This document shows, in pieces, positions 22,648 through 34,686 of a stretch of 64,000 nucleotides of DNA. This DNA comes from Undaria pinnatifida. Its lineage: Eukaryota; Sar; Phaeophyceae; Laminariales; Alariaceae. A program made the position numbers and the translations under genes. The notes beneath the pieces were generated by a model. The model made no database searches. It was given only the letters and a program-made list of their open reading frames with translations, and was not told the origin of the DNA. Location: the NCBI GenBank assembly GCA_012845835.1, contig JABAKD010000029.1, positions 7,490,548 to 7,554,547 on the forward strand, written 5' to 3'. Each line of letters begins with the position of its first letter. Positions within the stretch are counted from its first letter, which is position 1.

Positions 22648-24079
22648 CAAGGCTTATCACGGTATATTGATGGGACGGGAACGACGGTAACGGCGGAACG
22701 GGACGGTAAAACCGTCGTCAAACTGGTCCCGTCGTCCTGTCCCGTCCCGTCCCGTCAACAAATCCCCAACCGTTGTCATTTACCGTCCCGTCCCGTAATC
22801 AAACTCTGCCCCGTTGTACTTTACGGTCTCGTCCCGTCAAGAAAATCACTCCCGTTGGAAATTACCGTCCAGTCCAGCCAACAAAACTTGTCCCCTCCCG
22901 TCCAAGATTCACCCCTGCCCGTTGTCTCTTCTCGTCCATTCCCACCAAGAAATTACAAATATACGAAATTCCGGCTTTCACATTGGAAATTCGCTTTGTT
23001 TATTTTGTTTACATCAAACTGGTATGTGTATTAAATTGAAGTTATACGAGTTTACAGTACGAAAAGATAATGCGAAAATATGAAAATATGAAAAGTACAT
23101 GATGCCGCCCGTTGCGGCGAGATCGCCTGATTTAGATGTACTCAACGCGTGGAAGGAACAGGCGATGGATGGAGTAGACGCCAAAACGGGGAAGACGGTA
23201 TCGTGCCGGCTTGCTGGCCACATGTTGGACTGTTGGCTCGACTGTACCTGGGGATCGACACCACCAGTTGTCAAGCAGAAAGGAACTTCTCTGCTCTTTC
23301 AGCAGTTGTTAGCCAACTGCGCACCTCCCTCGGGCCTTACAAATCGAGAATATGATGCTGCTCAATTAAGCCCATCTCGCACTCGATCCCCGGGCTAGCG
23401 GAGGTTTTCCAGGGCGTAGCGGTGTTGAAGGCTAACTGCGACGCGGAGGCTGCTGCATCCGTCGCTGCCTGAAACGCTGGGGCTGGCGAGGTTATTTCCG
23501 TAGAGGAAGCATGATGATGAGATTTGTTCTGTGCTATACGAGTATAATGTACATAATACGAGTTCGTAGCGAAATTTGGTGTGATTTCTCCGTGCCGGTG
23601 TAATTTATCATGGAGATACCAATTTCAAGACGAAGTTCTATTTACGTACGATTTGTGCAAGTGTTTTTTTGCGTTTGTTCCTCTGGAGCAACTGTTTTGA
23701 TCCAATGATCTAATGCCGCACTACAACTACCGCTACTCCTACCTTGTACAGTGTACAGCTCACGTTTCGGACAGGCAAAAGTGGTCCCATGGTACGTTTG
23801 TCCCGTCCCGTCGTGAAAAATTGCATTTACCGTCCCGTCCCGTAGTGAAAAATTACACTTACCGTCCCGCCGCGTCGCGAAAAAATATTTTTACCGTCCC
23901 GTCCCGTCCCGTCGTGGAGAAAATTCCGATGATTTTTACCGTCCCGTCCCGTCGTGAAAATCTACCCTGTTGAAATTTACCGTCGCGTCCCGTCCCGCCT
24001 TCAATTTGGTTCCCGCCAAACAAGGTAAAACAGTCCCGTCCCGTCCCGTCTCGATAATCAGATACCGCGATAAGCCTTG
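22648..24079 (+). mobile_element. hAT DNA transposon relic with CCCGT subterminal arrays
   Basis: Terminal inverted repeats CAAGGCTTATC(A/G)CGGTAT at 22648 and, inverted, ending at 24079. They are flanked by CTATTTTA (22640-22647) and CTATTTCA (24080-24087), an 8-bp target duplication with one mismatch, the hAT signature. Inside each end are arrays rich in CCGTCCCGTCCCGTC (about 22670-22935 and 23795-24055), in inverted arrangement at the left border. The centre holds a hAT dimerisation remnant. At 1.43 kb it is non-autonomous. Confidence 0.8.
23110..23360 (+). pseudogene. hAT transposase C-terminal dimerisation fragment
   Basis: The frame around 23200-23355 reads LLARLYLGIDTTSCQAERNF followed by SALSAVVSQLRTSLGPYKS. 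This corresponds to the hAT C-terminal dimerisation signature (A..YL.IP.TSA.SER.FS, then the RTSLGP segment). A preceding frame contains SPDLDVLNAWKEQ, the usual W-containing lead-in, so one frameshift is present. The catalytic domain is absent. Confidence 0.75.
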
Positions 24080-25378
24080 CTATTTCACGTGCTCTCAATG
24101 TTTGGTCATGACGTACACTATTATATGTACTTGCGCCATGAAAAAAGTGTCGGGACTCACAAATTGTGGCGATCGTAAAACTGCCCTTAAAAACCTACTA
24201 ACTGATACAACACTTATCACCCGGCGATTCAAAGAAATGGTATTGTATCATGCCATTATTATTAGCTGTAAGCTGCTGCAAACACCTTCTACCGACAAGC
24301 AAAACGAAAAATTCTCCAAAATCTAGCATTAGAATGGTCGAATAATACCAGGTAGTCGATTTTACGAGCCTTAGGAAAACACCTTGTCCTGCGCACTCCC
24401 CCTTTTTTTTGCGTACTCACTCGGAGATACACCCAGATACGACGGTGTATATGACCCGGGACGTTGTGTATCACATCCCTGGGAGATGCCATCGGGGTAC
24501 AAAAGTATTATAAATCCGAAAACAACCATCCGATGTATAATAACCCGCGGGCACGTTATATACCACCCAGGCTATACCTCGTAATCAGCATAACACCCCC
24601 CAATGAAAGGTGTCTCCCACCCCCAACTGCAGGACGCTCATGCAACAAACGTCCTGCCTGTCGTTTATGGTCAAGATCAATGTTGCACGTCAACTCAGAC
24701 TAATCCGACCGCAGAGCTAGCCATAGCCCTAACCTAGCCTCAACTCTTACCCTTTGGGCGGCTCGAGGTCGGCAAGGACAGTCGCGGGGCTCCGCAGCGT
24801 GTATTGGTAGCGTCTTACCAAAACAAACGGGGGCGGCCTAAAGGCCAGCGTTGACCTTGAACATCAACAGCCAGCAAGGTTTGGCAATGCATCCACATGC
24901 CCGTCCTGTGATTAGCTTGGTCAAGTCTCGTGTTTGCGTGCCCCACTCGCTCGGAGTGTGGCAGCAAACCTCAATTGAAATCACAAGTAAGTATGATTTA
25001 CCACGCCTCTTTTATCACGCCCGTTAATCAAGCATATATATACCACTTCGGTCGGTCGATGTTGTATCATATCTCGTACATACCTGGTTTGGATACTTTT
25101 CTTGTACAAAAAATGGACTCTCGGAAAGCGCATAAACGTCAGATAGCAAATAAAGTCGATGCAAATCGACGAGCAGTGGGAATGCTGAACCCTATAATAA
25201 ATACACGCACAAGTAAAATGAAGGCATGTATGTAATTAATGCACCGGGGGGAAGGGAAGACACCTGTGACCACGGCTTTTGTCCAGAAGACCACTGAGGA
25301 TGAACCTCTGGCGATGAGTTGGCTTGGAAAGTAACAGCAGTGTGAGTAAAATCGATAGAAAAACAGAAGCAATAACGA
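24080..25378. other. Unassigned region
   Basis: Short open frames only (for example 24930-25235 on +), none with a recognisable domain. No tandem repeat is evident. Confidence 0.4.
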
Positions 25379-25425
25379 CGGCGCCCCCGGTGGTCTGTTG
25401 ACAACTTCGTCCTGCCTGTAGTCAC
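25379..25425 (+). repeat. SINE-like head split by the Ty3 insertion
   Basis: ACGGCGCCCCCGGTGGTCTG closely matches the head of the SINE at 44521 (GTCGCCCCGGTGGTCTCGTG). It stops at TCAC where the 12.9-kb element begins; the rest of the unit continues after 38311. Confidence 0.6.
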
Positions 25426-25694
25426 TGTTAAGATACGGCCTCGAAAGGCCTGTAGGTATCCGAATTTGAGATCATTTGGATGGGTTTCGTATGATAAGGT
25501 TGGCGGTTTATATTCGGGGAAGTTAGGAATTAGATCGGAGGCACGCGCCTCCGATCTCAGAAGCTATCCCGGGCTCTGGTGGAAACGAATAAAGCTACAT
25601 CTCTACGAAGGAACGAAAGTGAGTACTCTCCGAGGACCTGCTCAATTGGCAGACCTGCAGGGGGCACTCTGTGTCCCCCACCTTTAATTTCACA
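25426..25694 (+). repeat. 5' LTR of the 12.9-kb element
   Basis: TGTTAAGATACGG to ATTTCACA. It contains two hairpins (GGCCT-CGAA-AGGCC, and 10-bp arms of GATCGGAGGC around ACGC) and AATAAA in ACGAATAAAGC as a likely polyadenylation signal. Confidence 0.92.
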
Positions 25695-25696
25695 TG

Positions 25697-25714
25697 TGGC
25701 GTCGACGGCAGGAC
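25697..25714 (+). promoter_or_regulatory. Primer-binding site
   Basis: TGGCGTCGACGGCAGGAC, two bases after the LTR. It begins TGG, as expected for pairing with a tRNA 3' CCA end. The complement would be a T-arm ending CCTGC plus acceptor CGTCGAC, a combination typical of serine tRNAs; the isoacceptor identity is an inference. Confidence 0.75.
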
Positions 25715-25729
25715 AGAAAAAAAAAAAAA

Positions 25730-28440
25730 AGTCAGCGTGTTGGGTGACTTTCACTGTGCTCCCCCCCTACACTACACCTAGGGTAAATGCTGCCCGTTTT
25801 GGTGCGATGAGTGTCAGGGTGTTGGGCGATCTTACACTGTGCTTCCATCTCTACACTACACCTAGGTTAAATGCTGCCTGTTTTGGTGCGACGAGTGTCA
25901 GCGTGTTGGGTGACCTTTCACTGTGCTCCCACCCCTACACTACACCTAGGGTAAATGCTGCCCGTTTTGGTGCGACGAGTGTCAGCGTGTTGGGTGACCT
26001 TTCACTGTGCTTCCACCCCTACACTACACCTAGGTTAAATGCTGCCTGTTTTGGTGCGACGAGTGTCAGCGTGTTGGGTTACCTTTCACTGTGCTCCCCC
26101 CCTACACTACACCTAGGTTAAATGCTGCCTGTTTTGGTGCGACGAGTGTCAGCGTGTTGGGTGACCTTTCACTGTGCTCCCCCCCTACACTACACCTAGG
26201 GTAAATGCTGCCCGTTTTGGTGCGATGAGTGTCAGCGTGTTGGGCGATCTTACACTGTGCTTCCATCTCTACACTACACCTAGGTTAAATGCTGCCTGTT
26301 TTGGTGCGACGAGTGTCAGCGTGTTGGGTGACCTTTCACTGTGCTCCCCCCCTACACTACACCTAGGTTAAATGCTGCCCGTTTTGGTGCGATGAGTGTC
26401 AGCGTGTTGGGCGATCTTACACTGTGCTCCCACCCCTACACTACACCTAGGTTAAATGCTGCCTGTTTTGGTGCGACGAGTGTCAGCGTGTTGGGTGACT
26501 TCTCACTGTGCTCACTCCCTACACTACACCTAGGGTAAATGCTGCCCGTTTTGGTGCGATGAGTGTCAGCGTGTTGGGCGATCTTACACTGTGCTTCCAC
26601 CTCTACACTACACCTAGGTTTAATGCTGCCTGTTTTGGTGCGACGAGTTTCAGCGTGTTGGGTGACCTTTCACTGTGCTTCCACCCCTACACTACACCTA
26701 GGGTAAATGCTGCCCGTTTTGGTGCGATGAGTGTCAGCGTGTTGGGTGACCTTTCACTGTGCTTCCACCCCTACACTACACCTAGGTTAAATGCTGCCTG
26801 TTTTATTGCGACGAGTGTCAGCGTGTTGGGTGACCTTTCACTGTGCTCCCCCCCTACACTACACCTAGGTTAAATGCTGCCCGGTTTGGTGCGACGAGTG
26901 TCAGCGTGTTGGGTGACCTTTCACTGTGCTTCCACCCCTACACTACACCTAGGTTAAATGCTGCCTGTTTTGGTGCGACGAGTGTCAGCGTGTTGGGTGA
27001 ACTTTCACTGTGCTCCCCCCCTACACTACACCTAGGTTAAATGCTGCCTGTTTTGGTGCGACGAGTGTCAGCGTGTTGGGTGACCTTTCACTGTGCTCCC
27101 CCCCTACACTACACCTAGGTTAAATGCTGCCCGTTTTGGTGCGATGAGTGTCAGCGTGTTGGGCGATCTTACACTGTGCTTCCATCTCTACACTACACCT
27201 AGGTTAAATGCTGCCTGTTTTGGTGCGATGAGTGTCAGCGTGTTGGGCGATCTTACACTGTGCTTCCACCTCTACACTACACCTAGGTTTAATGCTGCCT
27301 GTTTTGGTGCGACGAGTTTCAGCGTGTTGGGTGACCTTTCACTGTGCTTCCACCCCTACACTACACCTAGGGTAAATGCTGCCCGTTTTGGTGCGATGAG
27401 TGTCAGCGTGTTGGGTGACCTTTCACTGTGCTTCCACCCCTACACTTCACCTAGGTTAAATGCTGCCTGTTTTATTGCGACGAGTGTCAGCGTGTTGGGT
27501 GACCTTTCACTGTGCTCCCCCCCTACACTACACCTAGGTTAAATGCTGCCCGTTTTGGTGCGACGAGTGTCAGCGTGTTGGGTGACCTTTCACTGTGCTT
27601 CCACCCCTACACTACACCTAGGTTAAATGCTGCCTGTTTTGGTGCGACGAGTGTCAGCGTGTTGGGTTACCTTTCACTGTGCTCCCCCCCTACACTACAC
27701 CTAGGTTAAATGCTGCCTGTTTTGGTGCGACGAGTGTCAGCGTGTTGGGTGACCTTTCACTGTGCTCCCCCCCTACACTACACCTAGGTTAAATGCTGCC
27801 CGTTTTGGTGCGATGAGTGTCAGCGTGTTGGGCGATCTTACACTGTGCTTCCATCTCTACACTACACCTAGGTTAAATGCTGCCTGTTTTGGTGCGACGA
27901 GTGTCAGCGTGTTGGGTGACCTTTCACTGTGCTCCCCCCCTACACTACACCTAGGGTAAATGCTGCCCGTTTTGGTGCGATGAGTGTCAGCGTGTTGGGT
28001 GACCTTTCACTGTGCTTCCACCCCTACACTACACCTAGGTCAAATGCTGCCTGTTTTGGTGCGACGAGTGTCAGCGTGTTGGGTGACCTTTCACTGTGCT
28101 CCCCCCCTACACTACACCTAGGTTAAATGCTGCCTGTTTTGGTGCGACGAGTGTCAGCGTGTTGGGTGACCTTTCACTGTGCTTTCCCCCTACACTACAC
28201 CTAGGTTAAATGCTGCCCGTTTTGGTGCGATGAGTGTCAGCGTGTTGGGCGATCTTACACTGTGCTTCCACCCCTACACTACACCTAGGTTAAATGCTGC
28301 CTGTTTTGGTGCGATGAGTGTCAGCGTGTTGGGCGACCCTTCACTGCGCTTCCACCCCTACACCACACCTAGGTTAAATGCTGCCTGTTTTGGTGCGATG
28401 AGCGTCGGCGTGTTGGGCGAACCTTTATTGTGATAACCCC
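25730..28440 (+). repeat. 83/84-bp minisatellite, about 32 units, inside the retrotransposon leader
   Basis: Tandem units beginning GTCAGCGTGTTGGGTGACC and containing CTACACTACACCTAGG. Units are 83 bp (CTCCCCCCCTAC form) or 84 bp (CTTCCACCCCTAC form). A higher-order repeat is visible: the variant TTTTATTGCG occurs at 26801 and 27470, 669 bp apart, equal to five 84-bp plus three 83-bp units. Frames through the array break at every 83-bp unit, so it is not coding as a whole. Degraded units continue to about 28700. Confidence 0.93.
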
Positions 28441-28935
28441 TACACTACACCTAGGGTAAATGCTGCCTGTTTTGGTCCGATGAGCGTGGGCGTTTTGGGC
28501 GACGCTTTCCTGTGCCACCTCCCCCCGCCTAGGTTGAATGATACCTATTTTAGTGCGATGGCTGCAGACGTACCCTTACTGTGTTGCACCCCCTGCACTG
28601 CGGTTAGGGTCAGTGCTGCCCAGGTTTGGCTCCTTGTACTGCGGTTCGTGCGGGCGTTACCCATATACCCTACGGTCAGACTGGGCGCTGCTCTTATGTT
28701 GCGGTTATGATGATTGGTACCTTGTTACTGCTGTACTCCTCTTAAACGGCTAGTTGACGTGGCTGCTACCATCACTGAGGCTGGACGGAGTCAAGGCCCA
28801 TATTGTTGCTGTTTGCTGAAACACAGATACACCGCTCCTTGGAGCAGGAACACCATAACAGTTTATCTGTCTCCATAGCTTCTTCACGCGTCGTTCCTAT
28901 CCCCCCCCCCCCCCCCTTCACTACACCTAGGCACC
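28441..28935 (+). repeat. Degenerate minisatellite tail and leader
   Basis: Diverged units (CTACACTACACCTAGGGTAA, GCCTAGGTTGAATG) fade by about 28700. A last CACTACACCTAGGC lies directly before the candidate gag ATG at 28936, so the gag start may itself derive from a repeat edge. Confidence 0.6.
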
Positions 28936-30530
28936 ATGTCCACCAGTGACGATGGGGGCTACTCGGGGCTGGCTGAGGTCTTTCACGCACCCCAACCTGG
29001 ATGCCCACGAGACAGGGAGAGCTCGCTCGAGATGCCGCGACTCGAGACGGAGGGAACCACCGGTGGCGGGTTCCGGTGACGAGACAGAAGACGGAGCACA
29101 ATACCTCCACCCGTTCCCACCAACCAAGCGGGTCGATTTGCTGGTTCGCGCTGAGAAGAAGACGGACCAACCCCCACCGGACTCGGGGGCGTCTCGACGC
29201 CAGCTCTCGCCAGCCCCGGGGGAGCGCCACCAGCTGCCCCCCCCGCGCTCGACAGGGCACCACCGTCGCCACCTGGGCTCTCCGCGCTCGACAGAGCGCC
29301 AACCCCAGAGCTCCCGGGACCGGGGTGCCCATGCCGCCCCCTTGGACTTGGCATACGCGGCGGCGCGGGCCCAGCGGGCGCTCGACGACGCCAACCAGAC
29401 GATAGCACGCCGACGTCGGTTTGACGAAGATATCGAGCAGGCGAAGACCGCTGCGCGAGAGTCGTCAGTTGCGTCGGCTGCGGCGGGAGCTACCGCGGCC
29501 CCCTTGCCTTCGTCGCGCCCGCAGGGTGTCGCATCCCAGCGACCACGACCCGGGAACGACGCCTTCTTCAAGGGCATCGTCGCGTGCATGGCGTCTGCAC
29601 CGCGGGTAGACTTCTCCTCAGCGTTGGCGACCCGCGGTGGTGGAAACGGTCTACGCCCTCCTCCCGTCAGAGAGGCCGGCGTCGCGGCAAGCGGACGCCC
29701 TCAATGGAAGCGGCCTGGGCTCGCGTGGATTGTACGCCCTATGCTAGACAGACGAGAGCCGCCCCGACCCTTGCCCTCGTCAAGGCCCTGCTGATAGCCC
29801 ACGACGAGGACCCCGACCCTGTCTTTTGGCCGGACCCCGGAGGAAGAGTTGGCAGAACGAAACCGGGGAAAATGTCGCGACAGTCGCGACCGCGGGGACC
29901 GCAACATTGGGGGTGGCGGCAAAAATGGTGGGGGTGGCGACCACCACCACCGCCGCGGGGGTGACAGCGCATCGGGTGCTGGTGTGCCTGAGGGCGCCGC
30001 CGAGGGGGCAACTTCGGTCCAACAACCGGGGCAGTTGGCCGCCGCTCTGGCAGAGGAATGGCGCGAGAGGACGTTCAGCGTGGGACGGCTCGTCAACCTC
30101 CTCCCGCTCGTCTTCGTCCTCGAGCACGGACCACAGCGAGGTGGTCGTGGTAGCAGGCAAAACGTGTCAAGAGCCATGGCAGGAGGAGCATCTGCCTGAG
30201 GCTTTCACCCTCCTGTTGCGTCTGCTGATCACGCACTTCGACGGGGTTGACACGGAGGAGGGCTACACTAAGTTGCATACTTTTGGAATGTGTAACGGCA
30301 TGCCTTTTTCTGATTTCAGTGGAGTCTCGCGTACTTATGCCGACCGCTACGCGGAGTGAGCGTGTTTTGTCTCCGGGGACGGATGTGGTGTTGGAGGTGG
30401 TTCGGGTGGCGGCGAATGAGCAATTTCCGGCTCTCCTGCCTGAGTTGTACCCTGGTTCGAAGGCAACAAACCCGCGGCCACACGCCTCGTTGGATGCTAT
30501 GTGGCGGGCTTTTAGTGACTAATAAGACAC
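28936..30530 (+). pseudogene. Ty3 gag-like region (several frames)
   Basis: Candidate start ATG 28936 (MSTSDDGGYSGLAEVFHAP). This frame meets TGA near 29078 and coding character moves to the frame of 28946, with basic/Pro-rich sequence and a helical segment AAARAQRALDDANQTIARRR, then NDAFFKGIVACM near 29560. Around 30070-30360 a capsid-like stretch reads LPEAFTLLLRLLITHFDGVD and MCNGMPFSDFSGVSRTYADR, followed in another frame by VVLEVVRVAANEQFPALLPE. Position between leader and zinc knuckle argues for gag. At least three frame changes are needed, so it is decayed or contains assembly errors. Confidence 0.6.
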
Positions 30531-30997
30531 CTGCCGTCAACGGCGAAACATTTTTTTCTCTCCCTGTTTCTTCGACGGGAGCGCGGTCATGCGCCCTGTC
30601 GGGGCCCCGGCCCGCCGATCATGGGCGCGGCCAGGGCCGAGTGCCGTCCCAGTCGCTTTCGTGGCAGACGGGATCGAGCCATCATTCAACTGTCATGCCC
30701 ATCGATGATTCATCTGACCCTTGGCTTTGCCACACATCGAACTGCTGGCCACTAGAAGAGCATCATTATGCAGAAGGTTTCGCCGTTAGGGCCTCGTTTA
30801 AGACAGACGACCCTCCCCTTTGGAGCGGCCTCCTTTCACCTCGCGCTGATGCCCTCCGAGAAAACCGGGGGCTTTGCCTCAACTGCCACGAAGACAACCA
30901 TTCCTTCAAGCATTGTAGGCATCCTTATATTACTGCGAGTGGCTGCTTGAACCCTGAACTAGGCCAACTTGGCGACGATGACGCACACCGACGTTGA
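30356..30997 (+). pseudogene. Ty3 gag nucleocapsid zinc knuckle
   Basis: This frame contains CLNCHEDNHSFKHC, a C-X2-C-X4-H-X4-C knuckle (bases about 30875-30916), preceded by RADALRENRGL. It binds element RNA in related retrotransposons. The N-terminal part of this frame is probably not translated in the true protein, since the capsid-like frame differs. Confidence 0.75.
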
Positions 30998-33900
30998 CAA
31001 ACATGCATGGTCTGCTACCGCCGAGACAACAAATCCTCTCACCCAAACAACCACGAGAAAAATCGTCGCCATCTTTCAGGATCAGGGCCAGGTAAACTGT
31101 TACAACGATACCACATACACGTCGGATCACCATGGTATCCTGCGCTCGCCCGCCTCTTCTGCCCCCGCTCCCGCTTCTTGAATGCGCTTTGGAGCCGCCC
31201 ACAACCCGGGCGAAAATAAATGTGCGCGCCAACCTGGCACATTCCGTAACGGCAATCGACAGCTCGACGGCGGTACGGCACCGTCGACAACACTGTCGGG
31301 GGGTACCTATTTTGGTTTCAGAAGATGCTCGTGTTCTGTTGCTAGCCTGTCCAGTAATGCAGCACAGATTGCCTCTGTCAAGAGCCCACGGGCTCCTACG
31401 CCGTCTGCGTACGATTCTCACGGCGTAGTACCGGCGGCGGAAAACGCTTCAAGCGTGGTTTCCTCCAGCCAGGTAATTTTTTTTCTTTTCTTTCTTTCTT
31501 TTTCGACGGCGAGAACGCGCGCTTTCAGCGACGTTCCCCTCGGTCATGGTCTGAGTTCGGCAACGGGAACCGCGCTTCCAGCGCCGTTTCCCTCAGCCGC
31601 GGCATAAACTCAGCAATGGGGGTACGCGCTCCAAACGCCGCCCCCATCAACCATGGCACGGGAGCCTGCGCTTTGCGCGCTCCCCCTCTAGGTACGCGCC
31701 GCGCAACAATATAGCTGCAGCGACGGCGCGTCGCCTTTTTACGCGTATGTGTGCATCCCCCCCTCTCCCTGACCAGGCGGTGGCGGTCGGTTTGAGGTGT
31801 GGGACGGTCGACCCTCGAAACATTTTTTCTGACCACGAGGTGGCGGTCGATTTGAGGTGTGGGAAGGCCAACACTAAAACACCGAGATAATTTGTGAGGC
31901 TCGATCCGGTGTTTGCTCGCGATAACAGCGGGCGCTCTGTCCTTTTTTCCATCAAGGAGGAGTCGACAAGATTAGCTACCTCGTCTCCCTTCTCCAAGAT
32001 ACATAACGGAAGAGAGCTTCCTCGGGTAAAAATGTTATTGCCTTGCCCGAGCCCCGCTCCAGAAGACGCCCACAGGGTTACGGACTCTGCTTCGTCTTTT
32101 AACACGCTAACCCACGTGTTTCAGGCTACGTCTGCCCCAGTGGCACAGGAAGAAGATCCGACACTGCGCGACGGGCCAGTGGTGACTCCACGGCCTCCAG
32201 CCTGATCAGCTGGACGCTATTCCCGTAAATTTACGGAAGAATCGCGCCTCTCGTCAAGCAGAAACAGTTCAGAGCCCCTGCCCCTTCGAGCGCAGTTAGA
32301 GCAGTTTTCTTGCGATTATACGCCAAAAAGCGAAGAGGCCACGACGCGAGAAACCGTGGGTTCGGACTCGCGTCGTGCTCCCGAGGCCTGGTGTTCCTGA
32401 GGGGGACACTACAGGCCCAAAGAGCCGAGGACTGGTGTTCCCAGACGGGGACATTGCAGACCCAAATGCCCAACGAGGCTACCGACGGGTTGGCACCGTC
32501 GGTGTTGGACTCGTTTTCGGGTGCAATGAGGGCGGCTTCTTATGAGTTTCCGCCAGCGAGTGAGGAGGACCCGAGGCGAGAAACCCCAGGTTCGGACTCG
32601 CATGTTGCTCCCGAGGCCTGGTGCTCCCGCCAGGGGACATTACAGGCCCAAGTAGCCGAGGACTGGTGTTCCCCAAAGGGGACATTGCAGACCCACAAAT
32701 GTCCAACGAGGCTACCGACGGGTTGGCACCGTCGGTTTTTGCCATTTTTCGGGCGCAGTCAGAGCGTATTCTCGCGCTTTTCCGCCAACGAACGAAGAAA
32801 GACCCGAGGCGAGATACCACGGGTTCGGATTCGCGTCGTGCTCTCGAGGCCTGGTGTTCCTGGACGGGGACATTGCAGGCCCAAATTTCAACACGGATTT
32901 TGACCCTTCTCTCGAATACTCCACAGCCAAAGTGGTGTTATTCTGGCAGCTCCCATCCTATTTTCCACCTTGGTCCCCTTCGTCGTTTGCCGTGGAAGAC
33001 GTACCATATTCTTGCGCGGAGCAGGACATAATGGCCGGAAAGACCAAGTTTTTGCAAGACCATCGAGCAGTGGGGCTCATTATGTCGTCGCCTCGTCCAA
33101 GCACACGCAAACGCATCGGTCGAGGCGTGCACAACTTTGCCTCCGCTGTTGGGGACAGGGAGAAGCAAAACGCCGTGTCACCTGGCACCTACGCCAAATT
33201 CACGCAGAATTCAGCCATAAAAAAAAAATCACCTTTTGAGCTCTGACAACAAGCTTCTCGCTGAATCCAGCCCTCTGAACCCAGTGTGGGGCATTGGTCT
33301 CCGGGCGGATGGTCCCAGGGCCAACACCCCATGCCAGGGGAGAGGAAAAACTTGCTCGGTGAGGCACTTTCTGCCGTTCGCGCAGCTATTTGCGCAATGA
33401 GACCGGGTCGGCGCACCCGACCTCCCCTAGTCGGTTCCGCACCTGCACTGCGAGTGCAAGAACCAAGAAATCTCGTCCGCGCCGCAACCGGACCGTTCAC
33501 AGCGGCCAGCGCTCGCAAAGCTTCCCCTTCGGCGTTTCCGACCTATTTCTCGGGCGCGTTGGCCAATGAAAAGCCGTGAAGTTGTGGAGATAGCTTCTAG
33601 CGTCGGCCCTGACCTTGCGATGTCAGAACACTGCTCCTGTTTCGTCGAGGGTACTGTGACGCTGGACGACGTTTTGTTCACTATGAAAATCGCGTATATC
33701 AGTCGAGCAACGCTCGACTCGGAGAGGACCTGGACTCCTATAGATTTGGGGACCGGCAGCATTGCTTGGGTTCCCAAACGCCTCCGAGGATACTGAGGGG
33801 AACAAAGCTCCGCATATCCTCCGGCCACAAGACATAGGAGAGCATTGGCAAAGTGGGGACCCTCAATGCACGAGTCCAGCGGTAGCTTGAGTTGGTCACC

Positions 33901-34686
33901 GCGTTCGATTGCACACTCGAGTACCGCAAAGGCAGCGTCAAGGGCATCGCCGATTTTTCCGGCCCGTTTTCCAGAGCCCGCTACGGAGTACGACCGCAGT
34001 GGCTTGAAAAAATTAAACCTCGTGGGGTTGACAAGACCCAACCCCGTTGGAGATAGCGGTATCTACCTCCTACGGACCCGCGGGTTGCGCGCTCCCTCCT
34101 CGCCGATCCCAGGAGTCGGTTCGGGTGGACTTGCGCCCCTCGCCAAAAGCACTGTCTTGGGTGGGCTCGTACCCCACACCGAAGCACTGCTTTGGGTGGA
34201 CTCGAACCCCTCGCCGAAAGCACTGTCTTGGGTGGGATCGTGCCCCGCACTGAACATGCTGCCTTAGGTGGGCTCCCTCTCACCTCTACCGCGTTTCACG
34301 ATTTTCGCACACACGAGCCACGTATAAGGATTGACGACCTTTCTGTTTCCCCGGGGAGATTCGTCGCTCGTGTTTCTGCCTCCGTCGCCACTACCGAAGG
34401 CTGTACCGGCCGCGGGCCGATTTCACCTGCCGCCGACACTGTTTTCGCTTCGGTTTTTGCCATACCTATCGAGGGCGGCACGGGCTCCGCAGAAGCCCTG
34501 GCTGCAGCGACGCCCATCGCACAGCCGACTTATCTATCCCGGAGTTCTTTACAGGAGACGGCTCCCGCCGCGACCACCGGTTCGACTGTGTCCGTCTCCG
34601 CCATGCTTGGCACTCCAGCCCCTCCGTCGTCGACGACGCGCCGACGAACGGCGACAACAACGGGTAATGCACCCCCGCTGTAGATT
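30998..34686 (+). other. Repeat-rich region where protease and RT would be expected
   Basis: No aspartic protease (DTG/DSG) or reverse transcriptase (FxxDD) motif is recognisable to me in any frame. It holds about 2.4 imperfect copies of a 231-bp unit (32346, 32577 and 32810 starts, each with GAGGCCTGGTG and GGGGACATTGCAG sub-repeats) and about four copies of a 36-bp unit at 34125-34270 (AGCACTGTCTTGGGTGG). Small open frames such as 34192-34683 are Ala/Thr/Pro-rich and unassigned. Confidence 0.6.

Noticed and set aside
22670-22935. Telomeric or subtelomeric repeat made of CCCGT
   Set aside because: The arrays lie inside hAT terminal inverted repeats with an 8-bp target duplication, which explains them better.
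25579-28433. Repeated 65-residue and longer frames with the TTPRLNAACFGATSVSVLGD motif
   Set aside because: They are frames of the 83/84-bp minisatellite. Every 83-bp unit shifts the frame to a stop, so no continuous protein is kept.
25730-28440. CRISPR array
   Set aside because: Units are contiguous tandem repeats without unique spacers, in a eukaryotic retrotransposon.
28772-29589. Minus-strand 186- and 220-residue frames opposite gag
   Set aside because: GC-rich shadow frames; the plus strand holds the ordered gag, zinc knuckle and integrase signals of one element.
33427-34041. 204-residue minus-strand frame inside the Ty3 element as a captured host gene
   Set aside because: No recognisable domain and no support from context; it is left as unassigned sequence.
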